Part shown: positions 19,083 through 28,034 of the stretch, in pieces | How positions within the stretch are numbered: the stretch's first letter is position 1 | Layout: the number at the start of each line of letters is the position of its first letter | Program-made: the position numbers and the translations under genes | From: Pirellulaceae bacterium | Lineage (GTDB): Bacteria > Planctomycetota > Planctomycetia > Pirellulales > Pirellulaceae | Assembly: GCA_026004775.1 (NCBI GenBank) | Contig: BPJU01000005.1 | Span: 292,161 to 356,160 of the forward strand | Reading direction: 5' to 3' | Length of the DNA: 64,000 nt | The notes under the pieces: model-generated | Told to the model about the DNA's origin: nothing | Databases searched by the model: none | What the model saw: the letters and a program-made list of their open reading frames with translations, nothing else

Positions 19083-19565
19083 TTACGGATTTTGTCCACC
19101 GCGAGCCCGGCCCGCCGTATCGGCCGGCGGCTCTTCCTCCATAGGCTCGTCGGTCACATCACTCCCTTGATCGGCGGCCTTGGCTCGAGCAGCCGCACGC
19201 CGCTTTTGAAGCTCCTCCATCCAAGTTGCGATCTGCTTCTGTTGCTCGGGAGTCAGCACGGCGTGGATCTCTTCGTCTCGTTGAGCCTGAACGGCACGCA
19301 GTTGGGCCGTAAGCTCGTCGATTTGTTTCTGATACTTTCGTTGTATCGCGTAGATCTGCTCCCGCTGTTCGGGCGTGACGACACGCGAGTAGAACATCGG
19401 CAATCGCCCGCGAAACTCGGTGCGCTGCTTCGTTTCGGTCGCCGGCCGTGATTCTTCTTGAACGGCCAACGCCGGTATAACGCCTGCTGCGGCCACCGTC
19501 GCCGCCAGAATCCCAGCCCCCAACGCACTCAACTTCCACAAACTTTTGGTGTTGACCTTGTTCAT
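19083..19565 (-). CDS. Small secreted LTPEQ protein, Spy-like
   Basis: The start at 19565 is preferred because a perfect AAGGAGGT precedes it by 5 nt. A signal peptide (core LSALGAGILAATVAAAGVIPA) is followed by a helical Gln/Glu/Arg-rich segment containing VTPEQREQIYAIQRKYQKQI and LTPEQQKQIATWMEELQKRR, then an acidic, disordered tail. It resembles LTxxQ periplasmic proteins in motif and design and may be a distant relative of the product of 18081-18608. Chaperone-like or metal-responsive roles are known for Spy/CpxP but are only suggested here. Confidence 0.7.
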   Translation of the reverse strand: MNKVNTKSLWKLSALGAGILAATVAAAGVIPALAVQEESRPATETKQRTEFRGRLPMFYSRVVTPEQREQIYAIQRKYQKQIDELTAQLRAVQAQRDEEIHAVLTPEQQKQIATWMEELQKRRAAARAKAADQGSDVTDEPMEEEPPADTAGRARGGQNP

Positions 19566-19834
19566 GGCCACCTCCTTGACAGAAAAAAGTCGCTTCATCG
19601 AAACACGCTACCTCGTCGCGCGACACCAGCATTGTTCCGCCCACCACGGCCTCCGGCCAAAAAAACGGCCCAACCTCTGACAACCCCGTGAGCCACTCCC
19701 CCCGATTCCGGTGACACCCGGGTGGTCACCGCTAGCATCGAAAAGGTTCAGTGGACAGTTGGCAGCACTTTTTTTCGGCGTTATCCGAATCCCGGTTTGC
19801 CCGGCTCGGCCGCCAGTCGCCCCATGGAAAGGCG

Positions 19835-20728
19835 TTAATCGGCCGTTGACGCTCCCCGGCGCAGTTGCTCCACCAGTTCCGCCGACTCGAATCTCCGCAC
19901 CAGATTGACGAAAGTCTGGCAAAGAGCCTGATACTGCTGCGGGGCCAACACCCTCGCCGGATCGACTGGTGCGCCGCGTTCGTCACAGAAACCGCTCCAA
20001 CCGAGCACAACCGGCCAATTCTCGGTTTGGCACGCCGCGTTGATGCGAACCCATACGCGAAGTGCCCACAAGAAACCGAACCGCCTCTTGAAGGCCCGCC
20101 ATGCGCTATTGAGGTTGACAGGGGCTGAGGGCATTCGGGCTGTCCGCCAACATTCCCACTGTTGAACGGCTACAGCCAACAGAGCAACAGGCGGCCCCCA
20201 GCCGTCGTGGGCACCGCCCCATCCCGGCAAGAACGTGCCCAGCAACAACACTTCAGCCACCGCCATGGCGATACCGGCCAGTTCGGCACCGGTGCCGACC
20301 CGGTTCAACAGCTCTAAAGCCACCAGCACCCACAGGAATCCTCCCCGTACCGCTCCGGTCTGCCAACTGCGGCCGTCCCCCAGCCAGGCAGCCTCGCATG
20401 CCGGCAAAGCGATGATCAACCAGAGCGTCGCCACCACCAGGTGCCAGGCGCGATGCTGCGGCCGCTTGGCTCCCAGAAGGGCCATGTTGGGACAGAATAG
20501 AGCACCGGCAGCGAAAAACCGAACGATCTCGGCATGATCCTCGGCGGCGTGTCGTGCGTGTACGATCGCGGCCGCCATTGCTGCCAGGCCGGCCACGGCC
20601 TGCCAGATCCTCACGTCTTCCAAGGTTGTACCACGGACGCGGCTGCCCAATCGTATCCAGGCCCAGACAGTTAGAACGCCGCCCAAGCAAACAACTATCC
20701 AAACCAGGGATACGTTCTGAGCGTACAT
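19835..20728 (-). CDS. Polytopic membrane protein of unknown function
   Basis: The 297-aa product has about seven hydrophobic helices in its first 200 residues (LVWIVVCLGGVLTVWAWIRL; AWHLVVATLWLIIALPACE; GIAMAVAEVLLLGTFLPG) and a soluble, Arg-rich C-terminal domain of about 90 residues (AWRAFKRRFGFLWALRVWVR; VVLGWSGFCDERGAPVDPAR). ATG 20728 is used; a TTG two codons upstream is possible. It begins 22 nt after the S46 peptidase stop on the same strand and is probably co-transcribed with it. I do not recognise the family. Confidence 0.6.
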   Translation of the reverse strand: MYAQNVSLVWIVVCLGGVLTVWAWIRLGSRVRGTTLEDVRIWQAVAGLAAMAAAIVHARHAAEDHAEIVRFFAAGALFCPNMALLGAKRPQHRAWHLVVATLWLIIALPACEAAWLGDGRSWQTGAVRGGFLWVLVALELLNRVGTGAELAGIAMAVAEVLLLGTFLPGWGGAHDGWGPPVALLAVAVQQWECWRTARMPSAPVNLNSAWRAFKRRFGFLWALRVWVRINAACQTENWPVVLGWSGFCDERGAPVDPARVLAPQQYQALCQTFVNLVRRFESAELVEQLRRGASTAD

Positions 20729-20750
20729 GCACAAGCAGACATTTATTTAC

Positions 20751-22835
20751 TTACTTACCCAACTCATCTAATATCCGATCTGCGTGATAGATTTTTTCTA
20801 ATGCTTCACGAATGGCACTGCTGTGAACGGCGACCGCTCGAGCCACTTCATCAGAATAAAAATAATCCGCCGTAAGTGACTGAATATTTCCATCGAAAAT
20901 GATACCCACAAACTCCGCGTTCTTGTTAATCACGGGACTACCGGAATTGCCTCCGATAATGTCTGCTGTACAGACGAAGTTGAAAGGCGTATCCGGATCC
21001 AACTTGTCTTTCGCCCGGTGCCAGCTTTCCGGCAATTTCCAGGGAGGCCGTGCCTGGTGCCGTTCCTCATGAGCGAACGCTCCTCCCAGAGTGGTCCATG
21101 GGGGAACAGGCTTGCCGTTCTCCACATAGCCTTTTACCGGCCCGAACGACAGGCGCAGCGTAAACGTAGCATCCGGGTAGGTGGTGGTACCGTATAATGC
21201 GAACCGCAGTTCGGCAATTTCGGCATAAGCCTGCTGTTCTATCTCGTCCAGCTCCTCTTCGATCTGGCGCAGTCGCCGATATTCGGCATTCATTTCCAGT
21301 GCCAGTCGGATCATCGGATCGGAACTGTTCGTGACGGCAGCCAGGCCGCCTTCGGCCAGCCGTTTGCGCACCTCGACATCCGCCAGTTGTGTCCCGGCGA
21401 CCAGTTCAGCCGCACGCTCTTGAGGATTCTTGCCGGCCAGCACGGCAGCGACCAGCGGATGATCGCCGCCACGGCGTTCCACGAACAACGCGATACTGTC
21501 GGCAAGCAGCGTGCGGTCCAACTCAGGGTAGATCGGAGCTGGGGAAAAAAGCTGCTGGAGCAGGGAAGGGCGAGCCGAATCACGGAACTCCCGCAGCCGC
21601 TCGGCACTGGGCTTCGTATCTTCCTGGGCCAGCAGAACCAGCGTTTCGGCGATCTGATACAATTGGCTGCGGAAAGTGGCGGTCTGCCGGATAATCTCTG
21701 CCCGTCGCTGCTGTACCTGGGCGATACGCTCCCATGCCTTGGCAAACTTGGCCAATTGCGGCGACTCGGATAGGCGCCGTCGGAGCGACTCCTCTTCGTG
21801 TTCCTTGGCTGCCATGAAACGGGGGTCCTGGAGTCCCAGTAACATCCCGGTGTAGGCTTTGCGAGCATTCTGGACGCTGAACAAATCCTCTTGAGCCTGG
21901 CGCTGTGCCTCTTCGTCCTCCAGGCCGTATTGCTGGAGCAGGATCTCGCGCCGCCGCAGCAAGTCCAGCATGAGCGGCAGGCGAACGTCCCGTTGGTGCT
22001 TGAGAGCCGCGACCGTATAGATGCGGCGGGTGCGCCCCGGATTACCCGATACAAACACCAGTTCACCATCCGCCGCCCCCTTTTCCGACCATCGCAAGAA
22101 GTGCTCCGTCTTGGCCGGCTTGCCCTCCTCATAAACGCGGAAAAGGCAGACGTCCAGACAGTAACGAGGGTATTCGAAATTGTCGGCGTCACCGCCAAAA
22201 AAAGCCGCCGCCATTTCCGGAGCCCACACCAGACGCACGTCGGTGTAGCGCTTATAGCGGTAAAGATGGTATCGGCCGCCGCCGTAGAGCGTGATCACAT
22301 CGCTGCGCAGCCCCGTGCGATCGAACGACTCTTTTTCGATCGTTGCCATGGCAGCGCGCCGAGCCGCAGCGGCCTCGGCCGGACTCATCTCCGGACGTAC
22401 CGCGGCCCGCACCCGCTCGGTCACATCCTCGATCGACACCAACTGGTTCAGTTCCAGGTCCGGAGCCGGAAGCTCTTCTTCCAACGTCTTCGCATAGAAA
22501 CCGTCACGATAGTAGTTCCGCTCGGGCGTGGAGAGCTTCTGCAACACATCCGAACCGACGTGGTGATTGGTGATCACCAGGCCACGACTGGAGACAAACG
22601 AAGCGGAACCTCCGGTGCTGAAGCGGACAGAAGCCAGCATGACATGTTGAGCCCATTCGTCGGAGGGCTCGAACCCATAGCGCTCGCGCAACAACTGTTT
22701 TGGTAAATTATTGAACAGCCACATCCCCTCGTCCGCCATGGCTTGCCGAAGGCCAACGCACAACCCGGCACAAAGCATAATCGCCACACTTATAACGACC
22801 CTGTTGGCGTACACGACACCAGCCACTCGTTTCAT
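20751..22835 (-). CDS. S46-family dipeptidyl-peptidase (DPP7/DPP11 type)
   Basis: A secreted serine exopeptidase that removes dipeptides from the N-terminus of oligopeptides. After a signal peptide (residues 1-35) the mature start ADEGMWLFNNLP is characteristic of S46 enzymes. The chymotrypsin-like triad is visible: GLVITNHHVGSD (His near 91), GGDADNFEYPRY (Asp), and GGNSGSPVINKNAEFVGIIF (Ser631). The helical domain lies between the two barrels. Length 694 aa is normal. Bacterial S46 peptidases allow growth on peptides; specificity (DPP7 versus DPP11) cannot be settled by eye. Confidence 0.94.
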   Translation of the reverse strand: MKRVAGVVYANRVVISVAIMLCAGLCVGLRQAMADEGMWLFNNLPKQLLRERYGFEPSDEWAQHVMLASVRFSTGGSASFVSSRGLVITNHHVGSDVLQKLSTPERNYYRDGFYAKTLEEELPAPDLELNQLVSIEDVTERVRAAVRPEMSPAEAAAARRAAMATIEKESFDRTGLRSDVITLYGGGRYHLYRYKRYTDVRLVWAPEMAAAFFGGDADNFEYPRYCLDVCLFRVYEEGKPAKTEHFLRWSEKGAADGELVFVSGNPGRTRRIYTVAALKHQRDVRLPLMLDLLRRREILLQQYGLEDEEAQRQAQEDLFSVQNARKAYTGMLLGLQDPRFMAAKEHEEESLRRRLSESPQLAKFAKAWERIAQVQQRRAEIIRQTATFRSQLYQIAETLVLLAQEDTKPSAERLREFRDSARPSLLQQLFSPAPIYPELDRTLLADSIALFVERRGGDHPLVAAVLAGKNPQERAAELVAGTQLADVEVRKRLAEGGLAAVTNSSDPMIRLALEMNAEYRRLRQIEEELDEIEQQAYAEIAELRFALYGTTTYPDATFTLRLSFGPVKGYVENGKPVPPWTTLGGAFAHEERHQARPPWKLPESWHRAKDKLDPDTPFNFVCTADIIGGNSGSPVINKNAEFVGIIFDGNIQSLTADYFYSDEVARAVAVHSSAIREALEKIYHADRILDELGK

Positions 22836-22961
22836 ATCCGGCTCCTTTTGCCGCCCGCTGGGGAAGCATCACGTTGTTGCCTGCCGCTCAACACTGTTGG
22901 TGCTAGTGTGGCGAACTGCGGGGCGGTTCACAAGGAGGGAAAGGGCAGCCAGCGCAGGCCG

Positions 22962-23561
22962 TCATGCATAAATCACCACCAGAAACAGCACGGCCGCTGA
23001 TCGGCCGAGGTTTTCGATGGCGTGCGGCACGTCGGCTCGATAACTGGCCGAATCACCTCGATGCAATTCCACCGCTTCACCGGCCGATACCACGCGGACA
23101 CGTCCGCGTTCCACCGTCAAGAATTCTCGTGTCCCTTGATAATGGGGGGCACTCCTGAGAGCGCCCCCCGCCTGGAGCCGGATTTCGTAGAATTCCACAT
23201 CCTTCTCCAGGTGCAGCGGCGACAGCGTGCGGATCGTGCAGGTGTCGTCGGAGCGATAGTGGAACTGGCGGTCATCGGCACGGATCACCTCGATCGATGA
23301 GGCCGCCGACGGCTGTTCCACCATTTCGCCCAGCGACACTCCCAGCGCGTGCGCGATTCGCAGAGTAACGTTCAACGTCGGATTCGCCCGGCTCCGCTCG
23401 ATCTGGCTTAACATCGAACGGCTCACCCCGCTGGCCGCCGACAGTCGTTCCAGCGACCAGCCTCGCTCCATACGCAGCTGCCGTATTCTCCGGCCCACCA
23501 TCCGGCCCGGATCGTCCGCAGCTTTCCCAACACCTCGTTTGCCAGCCCGCCCTAGCGCCAT
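22962..23561 (-). CDS. XRE-family regulator with C-terminal cupin sensor domain
   Basis: A helix-turn-helix of the Cro/XRE class at about residues 20-80 ([40 protein letters not shown]) is joined to a cupin domain at about 120-199 ([40 protein letters not shown]). Such proteins bind DNA as dimers and sense a small metabolite through the cupin. The gene is divergent from threonine dehydrogenase with a 141-bp gap that holds a promoter and a palindrome, so regulation of that gene is likely. ATG 23561 lacks a clear ribosome site. Confidence 0.9.
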   Translation of the reverse strand: MALGRAGKRGVGKAADDPGRMVGRRIRQLRMERGWSLERLSAASGVSRSMLSQIERSRANPTLNVTLRIAHALGVSLGEMVEQPSAASSIEVIRADDRQFHYRSDDTCTIRTLSPLHLEKDVEFYEIRLQAGGALRSAPHYQGTREFLTVERGRVRVVSAGEAVELHRGDSASYRADVPHAIENLGRSAAVLFLVVIYA

Positions 23562-23603
23562 AACCGTGCCGTGTCGCTCCGCAGGACGCCGATATCGATT
23601 GCG

Positions 23604-23617
23604 TTCGATATATCAAA
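23604..23617. promoter_or_regulatory. Candidate operator between regulator and tdh
   Basis: TTCGATATATCAAA is a near-perfect palindrome around GATATATC. It lies 10 bases upstream of the -35 box of the tdh promoter and 43 bases from the start of the divergent regulator. Binding by the XRE-cupin protein is inference. Confidence 0.4.
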
Positions 23618-23626
23618 CACACGGTA

Positions 23627-23655
23627 TTGTAAATTGAACATCCCACCAGTATACT
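23627..23655 (+). promoter_or_regulatory. Candidate sigma-70 promoter of tdh
   Basis: TTGTAA (23627-23632), a 17-bp spacer and TATACT (23650-23655) match the vegetative consensus. Transcription would start near 23662, about 40 bases before the tdh ATG. Confidence 0.6.
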
Positions 23656-23702
23656 TCCGGCAGCAAACCGGGAAAAGGCAGTCGCATGGGGATGAAATCG
23701 TC

Positions 23703-24728
23703 ATGAAAGCGCTGGTAAAAAGCCGCCGGGAACCCGGATTGTGGCTGGAAGAGGTTCCCGAACCACAGCTCGGCATCAATGATGTACTCATCAAAGTCGA
23801 TCGTACCGGGATCTGCGGTACCGATGTCCATATCTACCAGTGGGACGAATGGGCCCAAAAGACCATCCCGGTACCGATGGTGATCGGCCATGAGTTTGTG
23901 GGAGAGGTGGTGGCGGTAGGTTCCAACGTGGCCGATTTCCACCCCGGGGAACTTGTCAGCGGAGAAGGCCACGTCGTGTGCGGCCGGTGCCGCAACTGCC
24001 TGGCCGGACGGCGCCACTTGTGCGCCAAAACCGAAGGGATCGGTGTCAACCGTCCCGGCGCCTTCGCCGAATACCTGGTCCTGCCCATGACCAACGTCTG
24101 GCATCACGACCCATCCATCGACCGCGATGTGGCCGCCATCTTCGATCCGTTCGGCAATGCTGTCCACACCGCCTTGTCGTTCCCGGTGCTGGGAGAAGAT
24201 GTGCTGATTACCGGAGCCGGACCCATCGGCATCATGGCCGCCGCTGTGGTCCGCCACGCCGGAGCCCGCTACGTGGTCATCACCGATGTGAACCCGTATC
24301 GGCTGGAATTGGCGCGACGGATGAACGTGACCCGAGCCCTGGATGTACGCACTCAGTCGATCGCCGAAGTACAACGGGAACTGGGCATGAAGGAAGGCTT
24401 CGACGTCGGATTGGAAATGTCCGGTAACCCCCAAGCCTTCCGGGAAATGCTGGCCAATATGTGCCACGGCGGCCGTATCGCCATGCTCGGCATCCCCTCA
24501 CAAAACATGGCCATCGACTGGCACACCGTCGTGTTCAACATGCTGACCATCAAAGGAATCTACGGCCGGGAAATGTACGAAACGTGGTACAAAATGACCG
24601 TCATGCTCCAAAGCGGCCTGGATATAAAGCCGGTAATTACCCATCACTTCCACTACACTGAGTATAAGGAAGCTTTTCGCGTCATGATGTCCGGCCAAAG
24701 TGGTAAAGTCATTCTCCATTGGACGTAG
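23703..24728 (+). CDS. tdh: L-threonine 3-dehydrogenase
   Basis: Zinc-dependent medium-chain dehydrogenase that oxidises L-threonine with NAD+ to 2-amino-3-ketobutyrate. Length 341 aa equals that of the E. coli enzyme. Visible features: catalytic zinc site [17 protein letters not shown] (Cys38) and GHEFVGEVV, structural zinc cysteines [15 protein letters not shown], the NAD-binding [13 protein letters not shown], and the Tdh-type C-terminus [22 protein letters not shown] lies upstream of ATG 23703. No kbl (2-amino-3-ketobutyrate CoA ligase) is adjacent. It is probably controlled by the divergent XRE-cupin gene. Confidence 0.93.
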   Translation: MKALVKSRREPGLWLEEVPEPQLGINDVLIKVDRTGICGTDVHIYQWDEWAQKTIPVPMVIGHEFVGEVVAVGSNVADFHPGELVSGEGHVVCGRCRNCLAGRRHLCAKTEGIGVNRPGAFAEYLVLPMTNVWHHDPSIDRDVAAIFDPFGNAVHTALSFPVLGEDVLITGAGPIGIMAAAVVRHAGARYVVITDVNPYRLELARRMNVTRALDVRTQSIAEVQRELGMKEGFDVGLEMSGNPQAFREMLANMCHGGRIAMLGIPSQNMAIDWHTVVFNMLTIKGIYGREMYETWYKMTVMLQSGLDIKPVITHHFHYTEYKEAFRVMMSGQSGKVILHWT

Positions 24729-25029
24729 GTACGACCGCCCCCGCCAGAGCACGGTTACGCGGATTCTCAGGCATTGGCCGGTCATGCTCGGGACGAACGT
24801 GCGGGCAGCCGATAGTCTTTCTGGAAGAGTTGTCTGCAGAGGCAGAAAGTATTCCAATTACGCAAGACTTGACGGACAAATGTTGACACACCAGGCCACG
24901 GATGGCCGAGTTTCCATTTTACGCGCCGGCATTCGGCAGCCGTTTCTACCGCTGGCAGGTTGGCCTCTCGTATTCAGGCACTATAATTCACTGGCTATTT
25001 CCGCAGCCAACAGGGAAGTAAAAGTTCGC
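24729..25029. other. Intergenic region, no gene recognised
   Basis: The frame of the next gene is open through this stretch but its translation is not protein-like, and a signal peptide begins only at about 25027. No terminator was found after tdh. Confidence 0.4.
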
Positions 25030-26109
25030 TTGTCACTAATTCTTGCTTTGGCCGCATGGTTTGCTGCCATCCCTACCTTTTCTTCGGTTAACGCACAATG
25101 GGACGAGACCGCCGCATACCCGAACGACTTTTTCGCCGGAGACTTTGGCGTTTTCGACGAGCAGGCGCAGGAGGACTTTTTCACACGGGGAAAACGGCGG
25201 CACTTGGGGCGTCGCGAGGCGGCACCGGCCGGTTGGGTGGCCGGCGCCGATGCCACCTGGTTCCGCCCCAGCCTCAGCAGCCTTTCCCCGTTTGCCGTGT
25301 CGGTAACAAGCCCCAATGGGAATTACTACGCGGACAGTTCGCCGGCCAACCTTCGGGAATTTGATCCGGGAGGTCGCCTGTGGCTGGGCTGGCAAACTCA
25401 CGAAACCGGCTGGCTGGGCCGCTACAGCCGGTTTGATAGCTCTGCCGGACGTTCATTCGTCGATCCGACCGAGCCGATGCATGCTGTTTTCACACGACAA
25501 GATCTGGAGTTTTCGGCCTGGGACATCGAATGGCACCGGCGGTGGTGGAGCGGGCCGCAGCGGCTCGATGTGGGCCTGGGCCTGCGTTTCGCCGACATCG
25601 AGCACATCGCGGATCTTCAACTGGCGGCTCGGTTCGACGATCGTGTGGCAATGGGCACGGCACGCTCGGTGCGCGAGGCTCGTGGCATAGGCCCGGTACT
25701 CTCGGCTGATGCCTGGCGGCCGATCGGCGACGGTACGCGTTGGGCCTGGTTCTGGTCGACACGCTCGGCCGCGCTTTTCGGAAGACAATCCAGTACCGCC
25801 GAAGTTCTTGCTCTCGCTGACGATGGCACAATCGTGGCAGAGCATAACCTCCAACAACATGAAACCGACAACTTGTTGTGGATTGCCGAGGCCGAACTGG
25901 GAGTTTTTTGGTTTTACCGATTGCCGGGCAGCCGCCTTGCAGCCATTCGTGTCGCCGCTGACTATCAGTATTGGGCAACGTGGACGGACAACGCTCCTGC
26001 CTCCGCGGACGTTGGGACGGGTCAAACAGCGGCGTCGGTCGAAGTGGGAAACTCTCCGTTACGCTTGTCGGCTATGGGTCTGGCGGTAGGTGTGCATATC
26101 GTCTATTAA
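25030..26109 (+). CDS. Outer-membrane beta-barrel protein, BBP7-like
   Basis: The start is uncertain. The signal peptide (LSLILALAAWFAAIPTFSSV, then cleavage near NAQ) fixes it at or just before TTG 25030, with GGAAG upstream; an ATG at 24880 would add an unlikely 50 residues. The mature part opens with GWVAGADATWFRPSLSSLSP and shows alternating aromatic strands (GGRLWLGWQTHETGWLGRYS; LDVGLGLRFADIEHIADLQL) ending VGVHIVY, a barrel-like C-terminus. This matches the planctomycete BBP7 barrel family in style. A cell-surface role is inferred. Confidence 0.6.
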   Translation: MSLILALAAWFAAIPTFSSVNAQWDETAAYPNDFFAGDFGVFDEQAQEDFFTRGKRRHLGRREAAPAGWVAGADATWFRPSLSSLSPFAVSVTSPNGNYYADSSPANLREFDPGGRLWLGWQTHETGWLGRYSRFDSSAGRSFVDPTEPMHAVFTRQDLEFSAWDIEWHRRWWSGPQRLDVGLGLRFADIEHIADLQLAARFDDRVAMGTARSVREARGIGPVLSADAWRPIGDGTRWAWFWSTRSAALFGRQSSTAEVLALADDGTIVAEHNLQQHETDNLLWIAEAELGVFWFYRLPGSRLAAIRVAADYQYWATWTDNAPASADVGTGQTAASVEVGNSPLRLSAMGLAVGVHIVY

Positions 26110-26265
26110 AACGCCCGGCCTCTCTGCCACCGCTGCTAAGATGTGCTTGAAACGTGGAGACCAGCGGTGCCACAATACCTGACATGAATGGGACAACCGC
26201 GCCACCTGCCGGCGATCCCGGATCGTTAGAACTTATCCGGTTCGAAATATTATAGGGAGAGAAGA

Positions 26266-27831
26266 ATGCACGTTCGTTTTCTTGGGGCTGTTATTGCTGT
26301 CGAGATTTTTGGGTTAGGGTGGCTCGGTTCGGCGACAGCTCAAATCACACCACCGCCGGAAGCGTTTTTCGAGCGAGTGGCGGATCGGCATCGCGAGGTG
26401 GCTCGACAATTTTATCAGAAATACCTTGACATCGATGGCCTACCGGTCGTAGCTGCAGCGGAAGTGGACGACCGGGCATTGATTCAGACCGCCACCATCG
26501 TTCGTTCGATGCTCGCCGGCCGCCCCGATGTCCAGAAGGCAATGGCTGGTTCAGGCATGTATTTGATCATCATCGGGCGGCGACAAGTCTATACGGATAT
26601 GCCTGAATATCGCGACCATCCGGAACCGGAATTTATCAATGAGCGGGTACGAGGAACAGGCGGTCGGCCCACAAGTTTCGGCGAGGAGAATCTTTTGAGC
26701 TGGCCGATCGATCGATACGACGATGAGAGCATTGCGGTCCATGAGTTTGCGCACACCATCGACGGTACGCTGCGGCGGCTCGATCCGGACTGGACAGAAA
26801 GGCGCAACACGGTGTACCGCCACGCCATGCAAAAAGGGTTGTGGCGTGGTACCTATGCAGCAAGCAATCCGGGTGAATATTGGGCGGAAATCGTTCAATG
26901 TTATTTTGATTGCAATCGTGTGAACAACTGGAATCACGGCCCGATTGCCACTCGCGAACAACTTCAACAATATGACCCGGAAGGATACGAACTGGTTCGC
27001 TCCACGTTACGCATCCCGCCCGATCGTGACTGGCGGTATCAGTTCTTGAAACAACTTCCTTGCGTTGAGGCGCCTCCGCCGGAACTGGGGCTGGATCCGT
27101 ATTTCACAAAATACACATGGGCTCGCGAATTCCTGGTATTAGGCCGCACGGCCGGCGATGAATCGCTTCTTTATGCCAATCATACTATCCGCCAGATGTT
27201 TGCCTACAGGCATGATATGCTCAAAGGCCTGATCGCGCTCGGAGTGCGGCTTTACATCTTGGGCGCCGGCGAGCGGGTCGTTGATCTACCGGATTACCGC
27301 CATTGGCAAGACATTACCGGCCTGGATCCGGCTCTCCGGCGTGTGGACTACTCTCCAGCCACACGGTTGCTGGTAGTAGACCAGGAGGCCATCGGCAAGG
27401 CTCGCCGGCGCGGCAGTGGTGAAGACGATCCGGTTGTCCGAGCCATGGCGTTGGCCGTCTGGCGTGCACTGGCCACGCGGCCCGTGGATCCCGCATGGGA
27501 GCAGCGGCCCAGGCGGCTGTGGCAACAGTACGAACTCGGCCTGGAACGGGTAGACGAGCGGTTCAGGCAGCGATCAACCGAACTGTTTGAACAAGCAACC
27601 CAACGCGGCTTGTGGCGCGGCACGGCCGGAGGTCACTCGCCCGAAATGTATTGGACCAAAGGCGTGCTGATCTATTTTGGAGCCTGCGGGCAGGATCACC
27701 CCTATTTCGAATCGGGTCGACCGGTCGACAACCAGGCGGCACTCAAGGAGTACGACCCGGATTTATATGAATTCATCGAGAAAGCTTTTGCTCGCCAGGG
27801 TCGGCCCACGTGGCAAGCTGTACGCGAATGA
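26266..27831 (+). CDS. Secreted zincin-like metallopeptidase with degenerate second copy of the domain
   Basis: A signal peptide (about residues 1-26) precedes two related halves. The first contains HEFAH (159-163), preceded by DDESIAV, and a downstream glutamate-containing NPGEYWAE (Glu204/Glu207), consistent with a gluzincin-like zinc site. The second half aligns without gaps around GLWRGT: the HEFAH positions become RRLWQ (416-420) and GEYWAE becomes EMYWTK, so all predicted metal ligands are lost. The second domain may therefore be structural or inhibitory. The substrate is unknown. AGGGAGAGAAG lies just upstream of the ATG. No neighbour suggests a pathway. Confidence 0.75.
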   Translation: MHVRFLGAVIAVEIFGLGWLGSATAQITPPPEAFFERVADRHREVARQFYQKYLDIDGLPVVAAAEVDDRALIQTATIVRSMLAGRPDVQKAMAGSGMYLIIIGRRQVYTDMPEYRDHPEPEFINERVRGTGGRPTSFGEENLLSWPIDRYDDESIAVHEFAHTIDGTLRRLDPDWTERRNTVYRHAMQKGLWRGTYAASNPGEYWAEIVQCYFDCNRVNNWNHGPIATREQLQQYDPEGYELVRSTLRIPPDRDWRYQFLKQLPCVEAPPPELGLDPYFTKYTWAREFLVLGRTAGDESLLYANHTIRQMFAYRHDMLKGLIALGVRLYILGAGERVVDLPDYRHWQDITGLDPALRRVDYSPATRLLVVDQEAIGKARRRGSGEDDPVVRAMALAVWRALATRPVDPAWEQRPRRLWQQYELGLERVDERFRQRSTELFEQATQRGLWRGTAGGHSPEMYWTKGVLIYFGACGQDHPYFESGRPVDNQAALKEYDPDLYEFIEKAFARQGRPTWQAVRE

Positions 27832-28034
27832 GACAGCCGACACAGTTTTCACCAGCGTAGTGGCAGTAAACTCTCGATTCTCCCGGGTAAATCGAAGGGC
27901 TCTTAACGGTCCCCTTGCGCGTGCGGCGTGTTTCGTGTAGGCTAGTGGAAAACCTGGCGGCTGTTTCGCGGGCCGGGTTAGAGCCGTCAGATGGAACAGC
28001 ACGTCGAACGACGTTTCGCCTGGAGAGCAGCGAG

